Assembly: GCF_022825805.1 (NCBI RefSeq)
Contig: NZ_JAJDWC010000016.1
Coordinates: 1 to 64,000, forward strand
DNA: 64,000 bases
Reading direction: 5' to 3'
DNA from: Phaeobacter sp.
Lineage (GTDB): Bacteria; Pseudomonadota; Alphaproteobacteria; Rhodobacterales; Rhodobacteraceae
In this document: one piece after another, positions 1-8,872 of the stretch
Position numbering within the stretch: position 1 is the first letter of the stretch
How the letters are laid out: every line of letters begins with the position of its first letter
The notes under the pieces: model-generated
What the model was told of the DNA's origin: nothing
The model's database searches: none
Seen by the model: the letters and a program-made list of their open reading frames with translations, nothing else
Position numbers and translations under genes: made by a program

Positions 1-61
1 GCGAATACACGTCTTCGAACTTCATAAGTCGAACTTCCTGTAACACTTCTGTCCGCTTCAT
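1..61 (-). CDS. ISNCY family transposase, N-terminal fragment
   Basis: Only the first 20 codons are in the window. The start is an ATG at 59-61 preceded by a strong Shine-Dalgarno AAGGAGG five bases upstream. The translation begins MKRTEVLQEVRLMKFEDVYS, which closely matches my memory of the conserved start of Rhodobacteraceae ISNCY transposases (MKxTEVLQEIRxMKFEE). The following helix-turn-helix and DDE catalytic domain would lie to the left of the window, so intactness cannot be judged. It would be expressed away from lexA. Confidence 0.62.
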   Translation of the reverse strand, partial: MKRTEVLQEVRLMKFEDVYS

Positions 62-88
62 AACGCCTCCTTTCGGAGACATGATAAA

Positions 89-133
89 ACCGGACAGATC
101 GCATGTTACCTACACCGGACATATCGCTTGTTA
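89..133. repeat. Two 20-bp direct repeats at the IS end
   Basis: Positions 89-108 and 114-133 both read accggacaKatcgcWtgtta, differing at two bases and offset by 25 bp. They lie between the transposase start and the lexA promoter. Tandem subterminal sites of this kind commonly bind a transposase. They are not LexA operators. Confidence 0.65.
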
Positions 134-145
134 GCGACAACCGAC

Positions 146-174
146 TTGACACAAAACGGGAACATGAGTAGAAC
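146..174 (+). promoter_or_regulatory. lexA promoter
   Basis: TTGACA at 146-151, a 17-base spacer and TAGAAC at 169-174 form a near-consensus sigma-70 promoter. The predicted start near 181 gives a short leader before the lexA ATG at 207. The -10 overlaps the SOS operator, as expected for autorepression. The -35 box begins only 12 bases after the IS-end repeat. Confidence 0.7.
160..174 (+). promoter_or_regulatory. LexA (SOS) operator of lexA
   Basis: GAAC (160-163), ATGAGTA, GAAC (171-174) is an exact match to the alphaproteobacterial SOS box GAAC-N7-GAAC. It covers the spacer end and -10 of the lexA promoter, so bound LexA would block its own transcription. Confidence 0.85.
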
Positions 175-206
175 AAAGCGAAACTGAGGCAAAGGAAAGG
201 TCAATC

Positions 207-908
207 ATGCTGACGAAGAAGCAGTTGGATTTGCTCGATTTCATTAACACCCGCCTGCAAAAGGACGGTGTGCCCCCCAGTTTCGATGAAATGAAAGTTG
301 CGCTGGATCTGCGGTCCAAATCCGGCATCCACCGACTGATCACCGCCTTGGAAGAGCGGGGGTTCATCCGCCGCCTTGCCCATCGCGCCCGCGCGATTGA
401 GGTGATCCGCCTGCCAGAAAGCCTGCAGACCCCTGATAACGCGACCGCACAGGCAGCCGCAGCTGAAAGCGCCGCTGGTCCATCCGCAGATCTGTCCGAT
501 GTCCCAGCCGCCGCAACGATCGCCGCGATGGAACTGCCTGTCATGGGCCGCATCGCAGCAGGTGTCCCGATTGAAGCGATTAACCAGGTGTCGCATCAGG
601 TTGCTGTGCCGGCCTCCATGCTGTCCGCCCAGGGGCAACATTTCGCGCTGGAGGTCAACGGCGACTCGATGATTGAAGCGGGCATCAACGACGGCGACAT
701 CGTGGTGATCCGGGAAACAGCTGTCGCAGATGACGGCGACGTGGTTGTGGCCCTGGTAGATGGGCAAGAGGCCACATTGAAACGGATCTACCGCAAAGGC
801 ACCACAATTTCACTGGAGGCGGCAAACCCGGCCTATGAAACCCGCCACTACCCCCAGGATATGGTGAAGGTACAGGGCCGCTTGGTCGGTCTGATCCGCA
901 GCTATTGA
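207..908 (+). CDS. lexA: LexA repressor / SOS autoprotease
   Basis: Master repressor of the SOS DNA-damage regulon; RecA filaments trigger its self-cleavage. The N-terminal winged helix (about residues 1-65, starting [13 protein letters not shown]) is joined by an Ala-rich linker (about 79-105) to the peptidase S24 domain. The Ala118-Gly119 cleavage bond, Ser154 (in GDSM) and Lys192 (in ATLKR) of the catalytic dyad are present. Length 233 is normal for alphaproteobacteria. The ATG at 207 follows AAGGAAAGG at good spacing. An exact SOS box upstream indicates autoregulation, and the same box precedes uvrA in this window. In relatives lexA often follows the molybdopterin gene moeA; here an IS end lies immediately upstream instead, which may have separated the two. 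Confidence 0.96.
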   Translation: MLTKKQLDLLDFINTRLQKDGVPPSFDEMKVALDLRSKSGIHRLITALEERGFIRRLAHRARAIEVIRLPESLQTPDNATAQAAAAESAAGPSADLSDVPAAATIAAMELPVMGRIAAGVPIEAINQVSHQVAVPASMLSAQGQHFALEVNGDSMIEAGINDGDIVVIRETAVADDGDVVVALVDGQEATLKRIYRKGTTISLEAANPAYETRHYPQDMVKVQGRLVGLIRSY

Positions 909-1080
909 GGGCAACCTCACCCCGCATATCGCGATAGGCAAGCGTTTCAGGCGCGTCAGACAGGCCTGTCACATAGGTCCCTCAAACTGGCTGCTCACAG
1001 AGATCGCTCTTAGATGCCAGTCATTCAGACTAATCAGGGGGCTGATACCCTGGCTGGTCGCGCAGCCTTCTTCGTAGATC

Positions 1081-3201
1081 TCAGTGTTGCGGCCTAAACC
1101 GCAGCGCGGGTGCGCCGGTCCAAAGACGCGCCCCCACATACTCTCGCGTACTGATCCATTTGCCATCGGGCAACAACGCGAGGCTGCCGCTCGCTTCCAA
1201 TGCGGGCTGGTCCACAATCTGACAGTCGCCTTTCAGCGCCAGTTCCTTATCAGAAACCACCACATCGCCCAGGTCGCAGATCTGCCAGTCCGCGGCCGCG
1301 CGTTTTCCCATCAGATGGATGAGACGCCCACCAGATGGCAGCGCCGTCACCATGCTGCGGCTCGGCAGTTGACCAACCTGCCCTTCAGTTGCGTGAACCG
1401 GCCACAACCCAGCCGCAATGTCCTGTGGCACAGCGCTGGCATCATTCTCAGCCCAGCGTTCGGCGGCAAACGCCTTGCCCTGCGGCCGTGACAGGGCGCG
1501 CTCCTGCTCGGTCATGATCCCGACCAACCCGCCGTCTGGCGCCACCAAAACCAACGGGCGCTGCGCCGTCACCCACACCACCAGAGCCACCAGGCAGACT
1601 GGCACCCCGACCAACCGCAAGCGCCCTTTCCACAATATACAGAGCAAAGCGCCCAGCGAAATCACCGGCAGCACCATCGCAGGCGGCATTGGGATCAACC
1701 GCTGCGCTCCCTCGAGGCCAGCCACAAACTCCGCCACCAACAGGATCCAGCGGATGCCCAGATCCATCAACAGGAAACCGATCCAATCGCCCCCAATGGG
1801 CGACAAAAGTAGCGCCAGAACGGCCGCAGGCGCCACCAACGCCCCCATCACAGGGACCGCCAACACATTGGCAATCAATCCATATTGCGACATCACATTG
1901 AAATGGGCCGCAGCAAAGGGCGCGGTCGCCAGCCCCGCAACGACGGAGGAGACGACGATCCCCGTCAGACCGCGGATCAGTCGGTTTTGTGGTCGCCTCT
2001 GCCAATCGCGCAGAGCAGAAAACACCGCAATCAAACCCACGGTCGCGGCAAAGCTCATCTGAAACCCAGCGCTGATCAGCGCCTCTGGCGTATGGGTCAG
2101 GATGATCATTGCCGCCAGCGCCACGGACCGCAGCGACAGCGCCCGCCGGTCCAGCAGCACAGCCACCAACATCACAGCCGCCATGATATAGGCGCGAGTG
2201 CTGGCGACCAGGCTGCCCGAGACAAACAAATACACCGTCGCCGCCAGCAAGGCGCCCAATGCGGCCCATTTCTTACTATCGCAGCGCAATGCAACGGCCG
2301 GAACCAGCGCAATCGCAAAACGCAGACCGCCAAAGACCACCGCGGTCAGCAACCCCATATGCAGCCCGGAAATCGCCAAAAGATGCGCCAGATTGCTGGC
2401 CCGCAGATCCGACAGCGCCTCAAGCGGGATGCCAACCCGGTCGCCGGTGGTGATGGCCACGGCGAACCCGCCGGTGTCCGCTGGCATCCGTGACAGGATC
2501 TGCTTTGACAGGCCAGCGCGCAACCGGTCAATCCACAGGTCCGAGGTGGGCCGCGCAATCAGCAGCACGGGCACCCGGGTGTATCCAACGGCGCCCAATT
2601 GCAAAAACCAGGCATGGCGGCGGAAATCGAACCCCGCGGGCTCCACCGGGCCCTGCGGTGGCAACAGATGCGCGGTGGTCATCACCCGCGCACCGATCGG
2701 CGGCGCGGCGACGCCATCGGGCAGTGACACACGCACCCGCTCTGGTGTGCGCTCAGGCGGCAGCCTATCAAGGCGCAGGTCATCTAGCGTAATGCGCAAC
2801 TTGTCACTTGCGGAGCGATCCACCAGCACCACCCGACCCTCGATGGCGCCATAGCTGCGCCCCTCCAGCACCGGCGCGGCAAGGGAATGGCTGCGGTCGC
2901 TTGCGACCAAAAAACCGGACAGGGCAATCGCCACGACCGTTGCACCGATGACGGCAACCTCTGGGACCGCTGTGATATCCGCAACCGTTCCACCCTGATC
3001 AGCACTGCGCCGCCGGGCAAGCCAGATCATCAGCAGACAGCCCAGAACCATCGCGGCCATCACCGCCAGGAGCGTCCCGCTGGGTTCCGATCGCAAGGCA
3101 AAGTAAGCCCCGATCCCGCTCCCGTAGATCACCGGCACCCAGGGAAACAGATCGCCGCGCTGGGATTGCAGAACCTGGTCAACCCGTTCGATGGGACCCA
3201 T
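1081..3201 (-). CDS. comEC: ComEC/Rec2 family DNA uptake channel
   Basis: Integral membrane protein expected to form the inner-membrane channel for single-stranded DNA in natural transformation. From the chosen start (ATG at 3201 with AAGGAG upstream) it has 706 residues: an N-terminal DUF4131-like part with early membrane segments, then the Competence domain marked by AISGLHMGLL and many hydrophobic helices. The C-terminal quarter is soluble but shows no HxHxDH metal-binding motif, so the metallo-beta-lactamase-like domain is degenerate or diverged. An in-frame upstream start (3333) would overlap gltX and has poorer support. It is divergent from gltX across 78 bp and convergent with lexA across about 170 bp with no clear terminator. 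Confidence 0.9.
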   Translation of the reverse strand: MGPIERVDQVLQSQRGDLFPWVPVIYGSGIGAYFALRSEPSGTLLAVMAAMVLGCLLMIWLARRRSADQGGTVADITAVPEVAVIGATVVAIALSGFLVASDRSHSLAAPVLEGRSYGAIEGRVVLVDRSASDKLRITLDDLRLDRLPPERTPERVRVSLPDGVAAPPIGARVMTTAHLLPPQGPVEPAGFDFRRHAWFLQLGAVGYTRVPVLLIARPTSDLWIDRLRAGLSKQILSRMPADTGGFAVAITTGDRVGIPLEALSDLRASNLAHLLAISGLHMGLLTAVVFGGLRFAIALVPAVALRCDSKKWAALGALLAATVYLFVSGSLVASTRAYIMAAVMLVAVLLDRRALSLRSVALAAMIILTHTPEALISAGFQMSFAATVGLIAVFSALRDWQRRPQNRLIRGLTGIVVSSVVAGLATAPFAAAHFNVMSQYGLIANVLAVPVMGALVAPAAVLALLLSPIGGDWIGFLLMDLGIRWILLVAEFVAGLEGAQRLIPMPPAMVLPVISLGALLCILWKGRLRLVGVPVCLVALVVWVTAQRPLVLVAPDGGLVGIMTEQERALSRPQGKAFAAERWAENDASAVPQDIAAGLWPVHATEGQVGQLPSRSMVTALPSGGRLIHLMGKRAAADWQICDLGDVVVSDKELALKGDCQIVDQPALEASGSLALLPDGKWISTREYVGARLWTGAPALRFRPQH

Positions 3202-3279
3202 GCTTGCTCCTTGCCGCTTGGCTCGGTAGACAGGCGTCAAAACTAGCTCTCTTATGGTTTCCAAAAGGTAAATCACCGC

Positions 3280-4680
3280 ATGTCCAAACCGGTCGTCACC
3301 CGTTTCGCCCCCTCTCCAACTGGCTTTCTGCACATCGGTGGCGCGCGCACCGCGTTGTTCAACTGGCTTTATGCCCGCGGTCGGGGTGGCAAGTTCCTTC
3401 TGCGGATCGAAGACACCGACCGCGAGCGCTCAACACCCGAAGCCACCGCAGCCATTCTGCAAGGGATGGCCTGGCTCGGTCTGGACCATGATGGCGAGGT
3501 TGTGAGCCAATTCGAAGGTGCCGCGCGCCATGCCGAGGTCGCGCATCAACTGCTGGCAGAGGGCAAGGCCTACAAGTGTTTTGCCACTCAGGACGAAATC
3601 GCGGCCTTCCGCGAACAGGCCAAAGCGGATGGGAAATCAACGCTCTACCGCTCACCCTGGCGCGATGCCGACGCGTCTGCGCATCCGGATGCGCCTTATG
3701 TGGTCCGCATCAAAGCACCGCAAGACGGCAGCACTGTGATCCACGACGAGGTGCAGGGGGATGTCACCATCCGCAATGACCAGTTGGACGACATGATCCT
3801 GCTGCGCTCGGACGGCACGCCGGTCTACATGCTGGCGGTTGTGGTCGATGACCATGACATGGGCGTCACCCATGTGATCCGCGGCGACGACCATCTGAAC
3901 AACGCCGCCCGCCAAATGATGATTTATAACGCGATGGGCTGGGACGTCCCGGTCTGGGCCCATATCCCACTGATCCACGGCCCCGATGGCAAGAAATTGT
4001 CCAAACGGCACGGGGCTTTGGGCGCGCAGGAATACCAGATCATGGGCTACCCTGCGGCAGGCATGCGCAACTATCTCGCGCGCCTGGGCTGGAGCCATGG
4101 GGATGACGAATATTTTACGGACGCGCAGGCCAAAGAGTGGTTTAATCTCGATGGGATCGGCAAGAGCCCGGCGCGCTTTGACACCAAGAAACTGGAAAAC
4201 CTCTGTGGCCAGCATATCGCGGCGGCAGATGATGCTGCGTTGCGGAATGAACTGCAGGCGTTTTTGATCGCTGCGGGTCAGACACCGCTAAGTGACGCAC
4301 AGTCAGAAAATATTGAACGCGCAATGTACTGCCTGAAAGATCGGGCGAAGACATTCCCTGAACTGACTGAAAAAGCACACTTTATCCTGACCAAACGCCC
4401 GATTGAGCGCGACGAGAAAGCCACAAAAGCGCTGTCATCTGTATCCGACGGTATACTGGAAGAATTGACGCCGCAGTTGCAAAATGCTAGCTGGACGCGA
4501 GACGATCTGGAGGCCTGTCTGACTGCGTTCGCAGATGCACAGGGTACAAAGTTTGGCAAATTGGCCGGTCCCCTGCGGGCTGTGCTTGCCGGACGTGCGG
4601 TAACCCCTTCAGTTTTCGACATGATGCTGATTCTGGGCCGGGATGAAACACTGGCCCGGCTCACCGATGTGACTGGATGA
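3280..4680 (+). CDS. gltX: Glutamate--tRNA ligase
   Basis: Class I aminoacyl-tRNA synthetase charging tRNA with glutamate in the cytoplasm. The Rossmann catalytic core carries the HIGH-type signature in [13 protein letters not shown] (about residues 12-24) and the KMSKS-type loop KKLSK (238-242); the remaining C-terminal half fits the anticodon-binding region. Length 466 is typical. Many alphaproteobacteria carry two GltX-like enzymes and use a non-discriminating one with GatCAB; the sequence alone does not tell which this is. It lies 78 bp from the divergent comEC and 142 bp before gltA. Confidence 0.96.
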   Translation: MSKPVVTRFAPSPTGFLHIGGARTALFNWLYARGRGGKFLLRIEDTDRERSTPEATAAILQGMAWLGLDHDGEVVSQFEGAARHAEVAHQLLAEGKAYKCFATQDEIAAFREQAKADGKSTLYRSPWRDADASAHPDAPYVVRIKAPQDGSTVIHDEVQGDVTIRNDQLDDMILLRSDGTPVYMLAVVVDDHDMGVTHVIRGDDHLNNAARQMMIYNAMGWDVPVWAHIPLIHGPDGKKLSKRHGALGAQEYQIMGYPAAGMRNYLARLGWSHGDDEYFTDAQAKEWFNLDGIGKSPARFDTKKLENLCGQHIAAADDAALRNELQAFLIAAGQTPLSDAQSENIERAMYCLKDRAKTFPELTEKAHFILTKRPIERDEKATKALSSVSDGILEELTPQLQNASWTRDDLEACLTAFADAQGTKFGKLAGPLRAVLAGRAVTPSVFDMMLILGRDETLARLTDVTG

Positions 4681-4739
4681 ACTGCAGAGGTGCCCGCCGG
4701 GGCCATTAACCTCCAAGTAAGCCGGACACGCTATGACCT

Positions 4740-4764
4740 CACCTGCACCTAATACGTGCAGGTG
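4740..4764 (+). other. Perfect 9-bp hairpin between gltX and gltA
   Basis: CACCTGCAC (4740-4748) and GTGCAGGTG (4756-4764) form a perfect stem with a 7-base loop. No T-run follows, so it is not a standard intrinsic terminator. It lies about 58 bases before the gltA start and could be an mRNA-stabilising or attenuating structure in the gltX-gltA spacer. Confidence 0.4.
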
Positions 4765-4822
4765 CTGCCTGCACAGAGCTGGATAATACCCGCCTAAGTG
4801 CCTGTATCAGGAAGGGACATCT

Positions 4823-6118
4823 ATGACCGATACACAGAAAACCGCCCAGCTGAGTCTGAATGGCGAAACTTACGAGCTTCCCATGTTCTCGCCAAGCGCC
4901 GGGCCTGATGTTCTGGATATCCGCAAACTCTACGCTCAGGCGGGTGTGTTCACCTATGACCCGGGCTTTACCTCGACCGCCAGCTGCGACAGCACAATCA
5001 CCTATATCGATGGTGGCAAAGGCGAGTTGCTGCACCGTGGATATCCGATTGACCAGCTGGCGTCCAAATCCCACCACCTGGAAGTCTGCTATCTGCTGCT
5101 GTACGGCGAACTGCCAACCGCGGCACAGCTGGAAGACTTCGAAACCCGCGTAACCCGCCACACGATGGTGCATGAGCAGATGCTCAACTTCTTCCGTGGG
5201 TTCCGTCGCGATGCGCATCCGATGGCCACGCTGGTCGGCGTTGTGGGGGCGATGTCCGCCTTCTATCACGACTCCACCGACATCAACGATCCCTGGCAGC
5301 GCGAAGTGGCGGCCGTCCGCCTGATCGCCAAACTGCCCACCATCGCAGCGATGGCCTACAAATATTCCATCGGCCAGCCGTTTGTGTATCCGCGCAACGA
5401 TCTGGATTATGCAGCGAACTTCCTGCACATGTGTTTCTCGGTCCCGGCCGAAGAATACCATGTTGACCCGATCCTGGCCCGCGCCATGGACCGGATCTTC
5501 ATCCTGCACGCCGATCACGAACAGAACGCCTCCACCTCGACAGTGCGTCTGGCGTCCTCGTCCGGTGCCAACCCGTTCGCCTGTATCGCCGCTGGTATTG
5601 CCTGCCTCTGGGGGCCGGCACATGGTGGTGCGAACCAGGCATGTCTGGAAATGCTCAAGGAAATCGGCACTGTTGACCGCATCCCTGAGTTCATCGCCCG
5701 CGCCAAGGACAAGAACGATCCGTTCCGCCTGATGGGCTTTGGCCACCGGGTCTACAAGAACACCGACCCGCGCGCCAAAGTGCTGAAGCAATCGGCGGAT
5801 GAGGTTCTGGAACTGCTCGGCGTTGAAAACAACCCACTCCTGCAGGTCGCCAAGGAACTGGAACAGACCGCGCTGAACGATGAATACTTCATCGAAAAGA
5901 AACTGTTCCCGAATGTCGATTTCTATTCCGGCATCATTCTGGAGGCCATGGGCTTCCCGACCTCGATGTTCACGCCAATCTTCGCGCTGTCGCGCACCGT
6001 TGGCTGGATTTCGCAGTGGAAGGAAATGATCGCAGATCCACAGAACAAAATTGGCCGCCCGCGTCAGCTGTATCTGGGTGAAACCGCGCGCGACTACGTG
6101 GATATCGAAAACCGCTGA
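4823..6118 (+). CDS. gltA: Citrate synthase (type II)
   Basis: Condenses acetyl-CoA and oxaloacetate to citrate at TCA cycle entry. The 431-residue length and N-terminal beta-rich extension match the NADH-sensitive hexameric type II enzymes of Gram-negative bacteria. Seen in the sequence: [12 protein letters not shown] near the active-site entrance, the catalytic-His loop [16 protein letters not shown], and the C-terminal region [12 protein letters not shown] holding the active-site environment. The ATG at 4823 follows GGAAGGGA. A strong intrinsic terminator directly follows, so gltA ends its transcription unit. Confidence 0.97.
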   Translation: MTDTQKTAQLSLNGETYELPMFSPSAGPDVLDIRKLYAQAGVFTYDPGFTSTASCDSTITYIDGGKGELLHRGYPIDQLASKSHHLEVCYLLLYGELPTAAQLEDFETRVTRHTMVHEQMLNFFRGFRRDAHPMATLVGVVGAMSAFYHDSTDINDPWQREVAAVRLIAKLPTIAAMAYKYSIGQPFVYPRNDLDYAANFLHMCFSVPAEEYHVDPILARAMDRIFILHADHEQNASTSTVRLASSSGANPFACIAAGIACLWGPAHGGANQACLEMLKEIGTVDRIPEFIARAKDKNDPFRLMGFGHRVYKNTDPRAKVLKQSADEVLELLGVENNPLLQVAKELEQTALNDEYFIEKKLFPNVDFYSGIILEAMGFPTSMFTPIFALSRTVGWISQWKEMIADPQNKIGRPRQLYLGETARDYVDIENR

Positions 6119-6165
6119 TCGCAACAGTGCTGGATCGTCCAGCACGCACAGCACGCGAACCAATT

Positions 6166-6196
6166 GCCCCCTGCTGACCCAGCAGGGGGCTTTTTT
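6166..6196 (+). terminator. Intrinsic terminator of gltA
   Basis: GCCCCCTGCTG (6166-6176), loop ACC, CAGCAGGGGGC (6180-6190), then six T. An 11-bp perfect GC-rich stem with a U-tract, 48 bases after the gltA stop. Confidence 0.92.
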
Positions 6197-6413
6197 GTTC
6201 CCACAAACCGGGTGCGATGCAGGGACACACCCATAAGGTTCAAACCACGCCTGCAACAATGCGGCCCAATACCGAAAACTGTTTCCAGAAACAGGGAAAA
6301 TTAACCCTGTTTCCCGCAATTTTAGCAGTATTTTCATATTCCTTTGACCGCCACACTTCCGCCGCAGTACCGCGTTAACACAACATTAAGATATTCTTTG
6401 ACGGGAGTGCGGC

Positions 6414-7319
6414 ATGATCGCTCTGATTTCTTTGCTGGGCATTGGGATGCCGGCTGGTTTGGTCCTGACCGATAGTGACGACGACACCAGCGATGACAGC
6501 GCAGCGAGCGGGCCAACCGACACGGCGGGCAACAGCATTGAACCCGAATTCCTCGGCACCTCCGGCAACGACCTCCTGTTTGGCACCGGCGCAGCCGAGG
6601 CGATCATGGCAGACGACGGCAATGACAGCGTCGATGCCCGCGGCGGCGATGACCGCATCGAAGGCAACGATGGCAATGACGACATCGACGGCGGTGACGG
6701 CGATGACAACCTGTTCGGCGATGCGGGCAACGACCGGTTGATGGGCGGCGTTGGTGATGATTTTTCACACGGCGGCGCGGATGACGACACGCTCGTCGAC
6801 GGGCGCGGCAGCGATCATTTGGTGGGCGGTCAGGGCGATGATCTCATCATTGGTTCCGGCATTTTTGATCTCGGCCGCTACGAAGATTTCGTGCAGGGCC
6901 GACTGACTGCCAGCAGCGTGGAAGAGGTCGATCAACTGCTGGACTATGACATCACCCGCGACACTGATACCGCAGGCGACACGATCAACGCCGGTGCTGG
7001 TGATGATGGGATCATCTTCGGCATTGATGACACCGTGACCGGCGGCGACGGCGCGGACAGTTTCGAAACCGGCATCTGGCTGGAAGATGAAAGCGATCAG
7101 GCCACCATCACCGATTTCACCGGCACTGATGATCGTCTGATCTACTACTATCTGGAGGGGGAACCCGATCCCGATCTCGAGGTGGTGACCCGCGACAACA
7201 ACACTGGCGGCACCGATGCCTTTCTGGTCGCCAATGGCGAGGAAGTCGTGCGGCTGGTGAACGCGGGTGGCGATTTCAACATCGAAGACCACGTGACCCT
7301 GATCGCTCGCCCTGCATAA
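6414..7319 (+). CDS. RTX-type calcium-binding repeat protein
   Basis: Acidic 301-residue protein. After a short hydrophobic N-terminus (MIALISLLGIGMPAGLVL) and an Asp/Ser-rich stretch come tandem glycine/aspartate nonapeptides of the GGxGxDxUx class (about residues 45-150 and again about 190-225), for example GGDGDDNLFGDAGNDRL. Such repeats fold into a parallel beta-roll binding Ca2+, usually in proteins exported by type I secretion. No catalytic domain and no ABC/MFP secretion genes are visible nearby, so substrate and export route are unknown. It may be a surface or matrix component. The N-terminus is too short to call a cleavable signal peptide with confidence. It faces the downstream hydratase gene across a palindromic terminator. 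Confidence 0.8.
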   Translation: MIALISLLGIGMPAGLVLTDSDDDTSDDSAASGPTDTAGNSIEPEFLGTSGNDLLFGTGAAEAIMADDGNDSVDARGGDDRIEGNDGNDDIDGGDGDDNLFGDAGNDRLMGGVGDDFSHGGADDDTLVDGRGSDHLVGGQGDDLIIGSGIFDLGRYEDFVQGRLTASSVEEVDQLLDYDITRDTDTAGDTINAGAGDDGIIFGIDDTVTGGDGADSFETGIWLEDESDQATITDFTGTDDRLIYYYLEGEPDPDLEVVTRDNNTGGTDAFLVANGEEVVRLVNAGGDFNIEDHVTLIARPA

Positions 7320-7395
7320 CTGCTCACCCTGCCTGGCGGCTCAGCACTGGGCCCGTATCCGGCGGCGCCCCTGTGTGATCCTCCGGAACCACTAC

Positions 7396-7422
7396 AAAAG
7401 CCGCCGAAATTTCGGCGGCTTT
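7396..7422. terminator. Bidirectional terminator between convergent genes
   Basis: AAAA, then the 20-bp perfect palindrome GCCGCCGAAATTTCGGCGGC (7400-7419), then TTT. It lies between the convergent RTX and hydratase genes and could act in both directions, although the T-tract is short on the plus strand. Confidence 0.7.
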
Positions 7423-7491
7423 GACGTTGCGATTTGGCGCAGTTTACGGGCCCTGCCACGCCGCTGCCACCCCCCGCCAGAGGCGAGCCTG

Positions 7492-8268
7492 TCAGCGGCC
7501 TTCGAATTTGGCGGGCCGTTTTTCCATGAAAGCCGTCACGCCCTCCATGAAATCACGGGTCTTGCCGCATCCCCCTTGCAGATGCGCCTCCTCCGACAGC
7601 TGTTCGGGCAGTGAATTGCCATAGCTCTGGCGGATCGCAGTCTTGATCGCCGCAAAGGCCTGCGTCGGGCCATTGGCCAGATAGGCCGCGCGGTCACGCC
7701 AATGGGCGTCAAAGGCGCTGTGCTCGACCGCTTCCCAGATCATGCCCCAGTCGCTGGCCTGCTGGGCGGTGATCCGATCGGCAAACAGCGCGGCCCCCAT
7801 CGCTTTGGCCAGACCCATCTGCCGAGGCAAGAACCAGGTCCCACCCGCATCCGGGATCAGGCCAATGCGCGAAAACGCCTGCATGAAAAACGCCTGATCG
7901 CTGGCAATCACCACATCCGCCGCCAGCGCCAGATTGGCCCCAGCCCCAGCTGCAGGACCGTTCACCGCGGCAAGCGTCGGCACCGGGCAATTGTAAATCG
8001 CCTCCAGCATGGGCGTGTATTCATCCCGCAGCGTCCGCTCCAGATCCAGTTTGCCGCGATGGCCCGCGTCCGACAGATCCTGTCCGGAGCAAAACGCACT
8101 ACCCGCGCCAGTGATCACAACAGCGCGTGCATCCCGAACGGCCTGTTGCAGCGCATGGGTGATCTCCGCGCGCATCAACCCTGTCAGCGCATTCATCTTT
8201 TCAGGACGGTTCAGCGTGACAATGGCCAGGCCATCCGACAGCGCATACTGAATTTCCTTGTAGTCCAT
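7492..8268 (-). CDS. Enoyl-CoA hydratase/isomerase, PaaG-like
   Basis: Crotonase-superfamily enzyme of 258 residues. The oxyanion-hole segments are visible: AFCSGQDLSDAG (about 60-70) and NGPAAGAGANLALAADVV (about 108-125). The SGQDL and AGAGANLALA forms resemble PaaG, the 1,2-epoxyphenylacetyl-CoA isomerase of phenylacetate degradation, more than a classical fatty-acid hydratase. No other paa gene is adjacent, so the assignment rests on sequence resemblance; a 2,3-dehydroadipyl-CoA or enoyl-CoA hydratase remains possible. It is monocistronic as far as can be seen, with a terminator beyond its stop. Confidence 0.82.
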   Translation of the reverse strand: MDYKEIQYALSDGLAIVTLNRPEKMNALTGLMRAEITHALQQAVRDARAVVITGAGSAFCSGQDLSDAGHRGKLDLERTLRDEYTPMLEAIYNCPVPTLAAVNGPAAGAGANLALAADVVIASDQAFFMQAFSRIGLIPDAGGTWFLPRQMGLAKAMGAALFADRITAQQASDWGMIWEAVEHSAFDAHWRDRAAYLANGPTQAFAAIKTAIRQSYGNSLPEQLSEEAHLQGGCGKTRDFMEGVTAFMEKRPAKFEGR

Positions 8269-8383
8269 TGCCGTCCCTCATGTTTGGTGGTCGCTGCAGA
8301 GTTGCTTATGCAAGGCCACAGGAAAAGGCAAACGCCGCGTAACCCCGCGAAAAATCCGCCGCACGACAAAGGCCTGCATCGGG

Positions 8384-8872
8384 TCAGTCTTTCAGGATGC
8401 GGTCCAACTGGGCTTTTTCCTGCGCGGTGAGCGCGTCGCCAGCCGCGGCCTCCTGCTCTGCCGCGGCGCTGCGGCCCCGCAGGTAGAACCCGGCCATCAT
8501 CAGCGCCAGCAGCAACATCCCCGGCCCCGCCGCATACAACAGCCAGTTGGCACCTGTGACCTTGGGATTCAGCAGCACATATTCGCCATAGCGGTCCACG
8601 ATAAAGGCCATCGCCTCTTCATCGCTGTCCCCCGCCACGAGCCGTTCCCGCACCAGCAAGCGCAGGTCACGGGCCAAATCCGCGTTGCTTTCATCGATGC
8701 TTTCGTTGCGGCACACCAGGCAGCGCAGGTCCTTGGACAGCAGTCTCGCCCGGGCCTCCAGCGCGGGATCCTCCAGGATTTCGTCCGGCTGAACGGCAAA
8801 CACAGGATGTGGCAGCGCCACAAAGCCAACAGTTGCTGCCAACACCAGGGAAGAGAGCGTTTTGCGGATCAT
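8384..8872 (-). CDS. ccmH: Cytochrome c maturation protein CcmH/CycL
   Basis: Membrane-anchored thiol-disulfide protein that keeps apocytochrome c CXXCH cysteines reduced and presents them for haem ligation in the periplasm. A signal peptide (about 1-26, ending VFA) is followed by the conserved domain with LRCLVCRN (Cys51 and Cys54) and then a C-terminal membrane helix (about 109-130). Length 162 fits the short CcmH type. Its ATG overlaps the ccmF stop by 4 bp (ATGA), showing translational coupling. Confidence 0.93.
   Translation of the reverse strand: MIRKTLSSLVLAATVGFVALPHPVFAVQPDEILEDPALEARARLLSKDLRCLVCRNESIDESNADLARDLRLLVRERLVAGDSDEEAMAFIVDRYGEYVLLNPKVTGANWLLYAAGPGMLLLALMMAGFYLRGRSAAAEQEAAAGDALTAQEKAQLDRILKD

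Larger units (their letters stand above)
1..134 (-). mobile_element. End of an ISNCY-type insertion sequence (partial)
   Basis: The left edge holds the 5' start of a transposase reading leftwards, and behind it two near-identical 20-bp direct repeats that stop just before the lexA promoter. A transposase start next to short repeated sites is the usual layout of an IS end, the repeats being likely transposase-binding sites or terminal repeats. The right limit near 134 is inferred from the end of the outer repeat. The rest of the element and any target duplication lie outside the window. Confidence 0.6.

Noticed and set aside
17..34. GAAC...GAAC pair as a second SOS box near lexA
   Set aside because: Spacing is ten bases, not seven, and it lies inside the transposase coding start.
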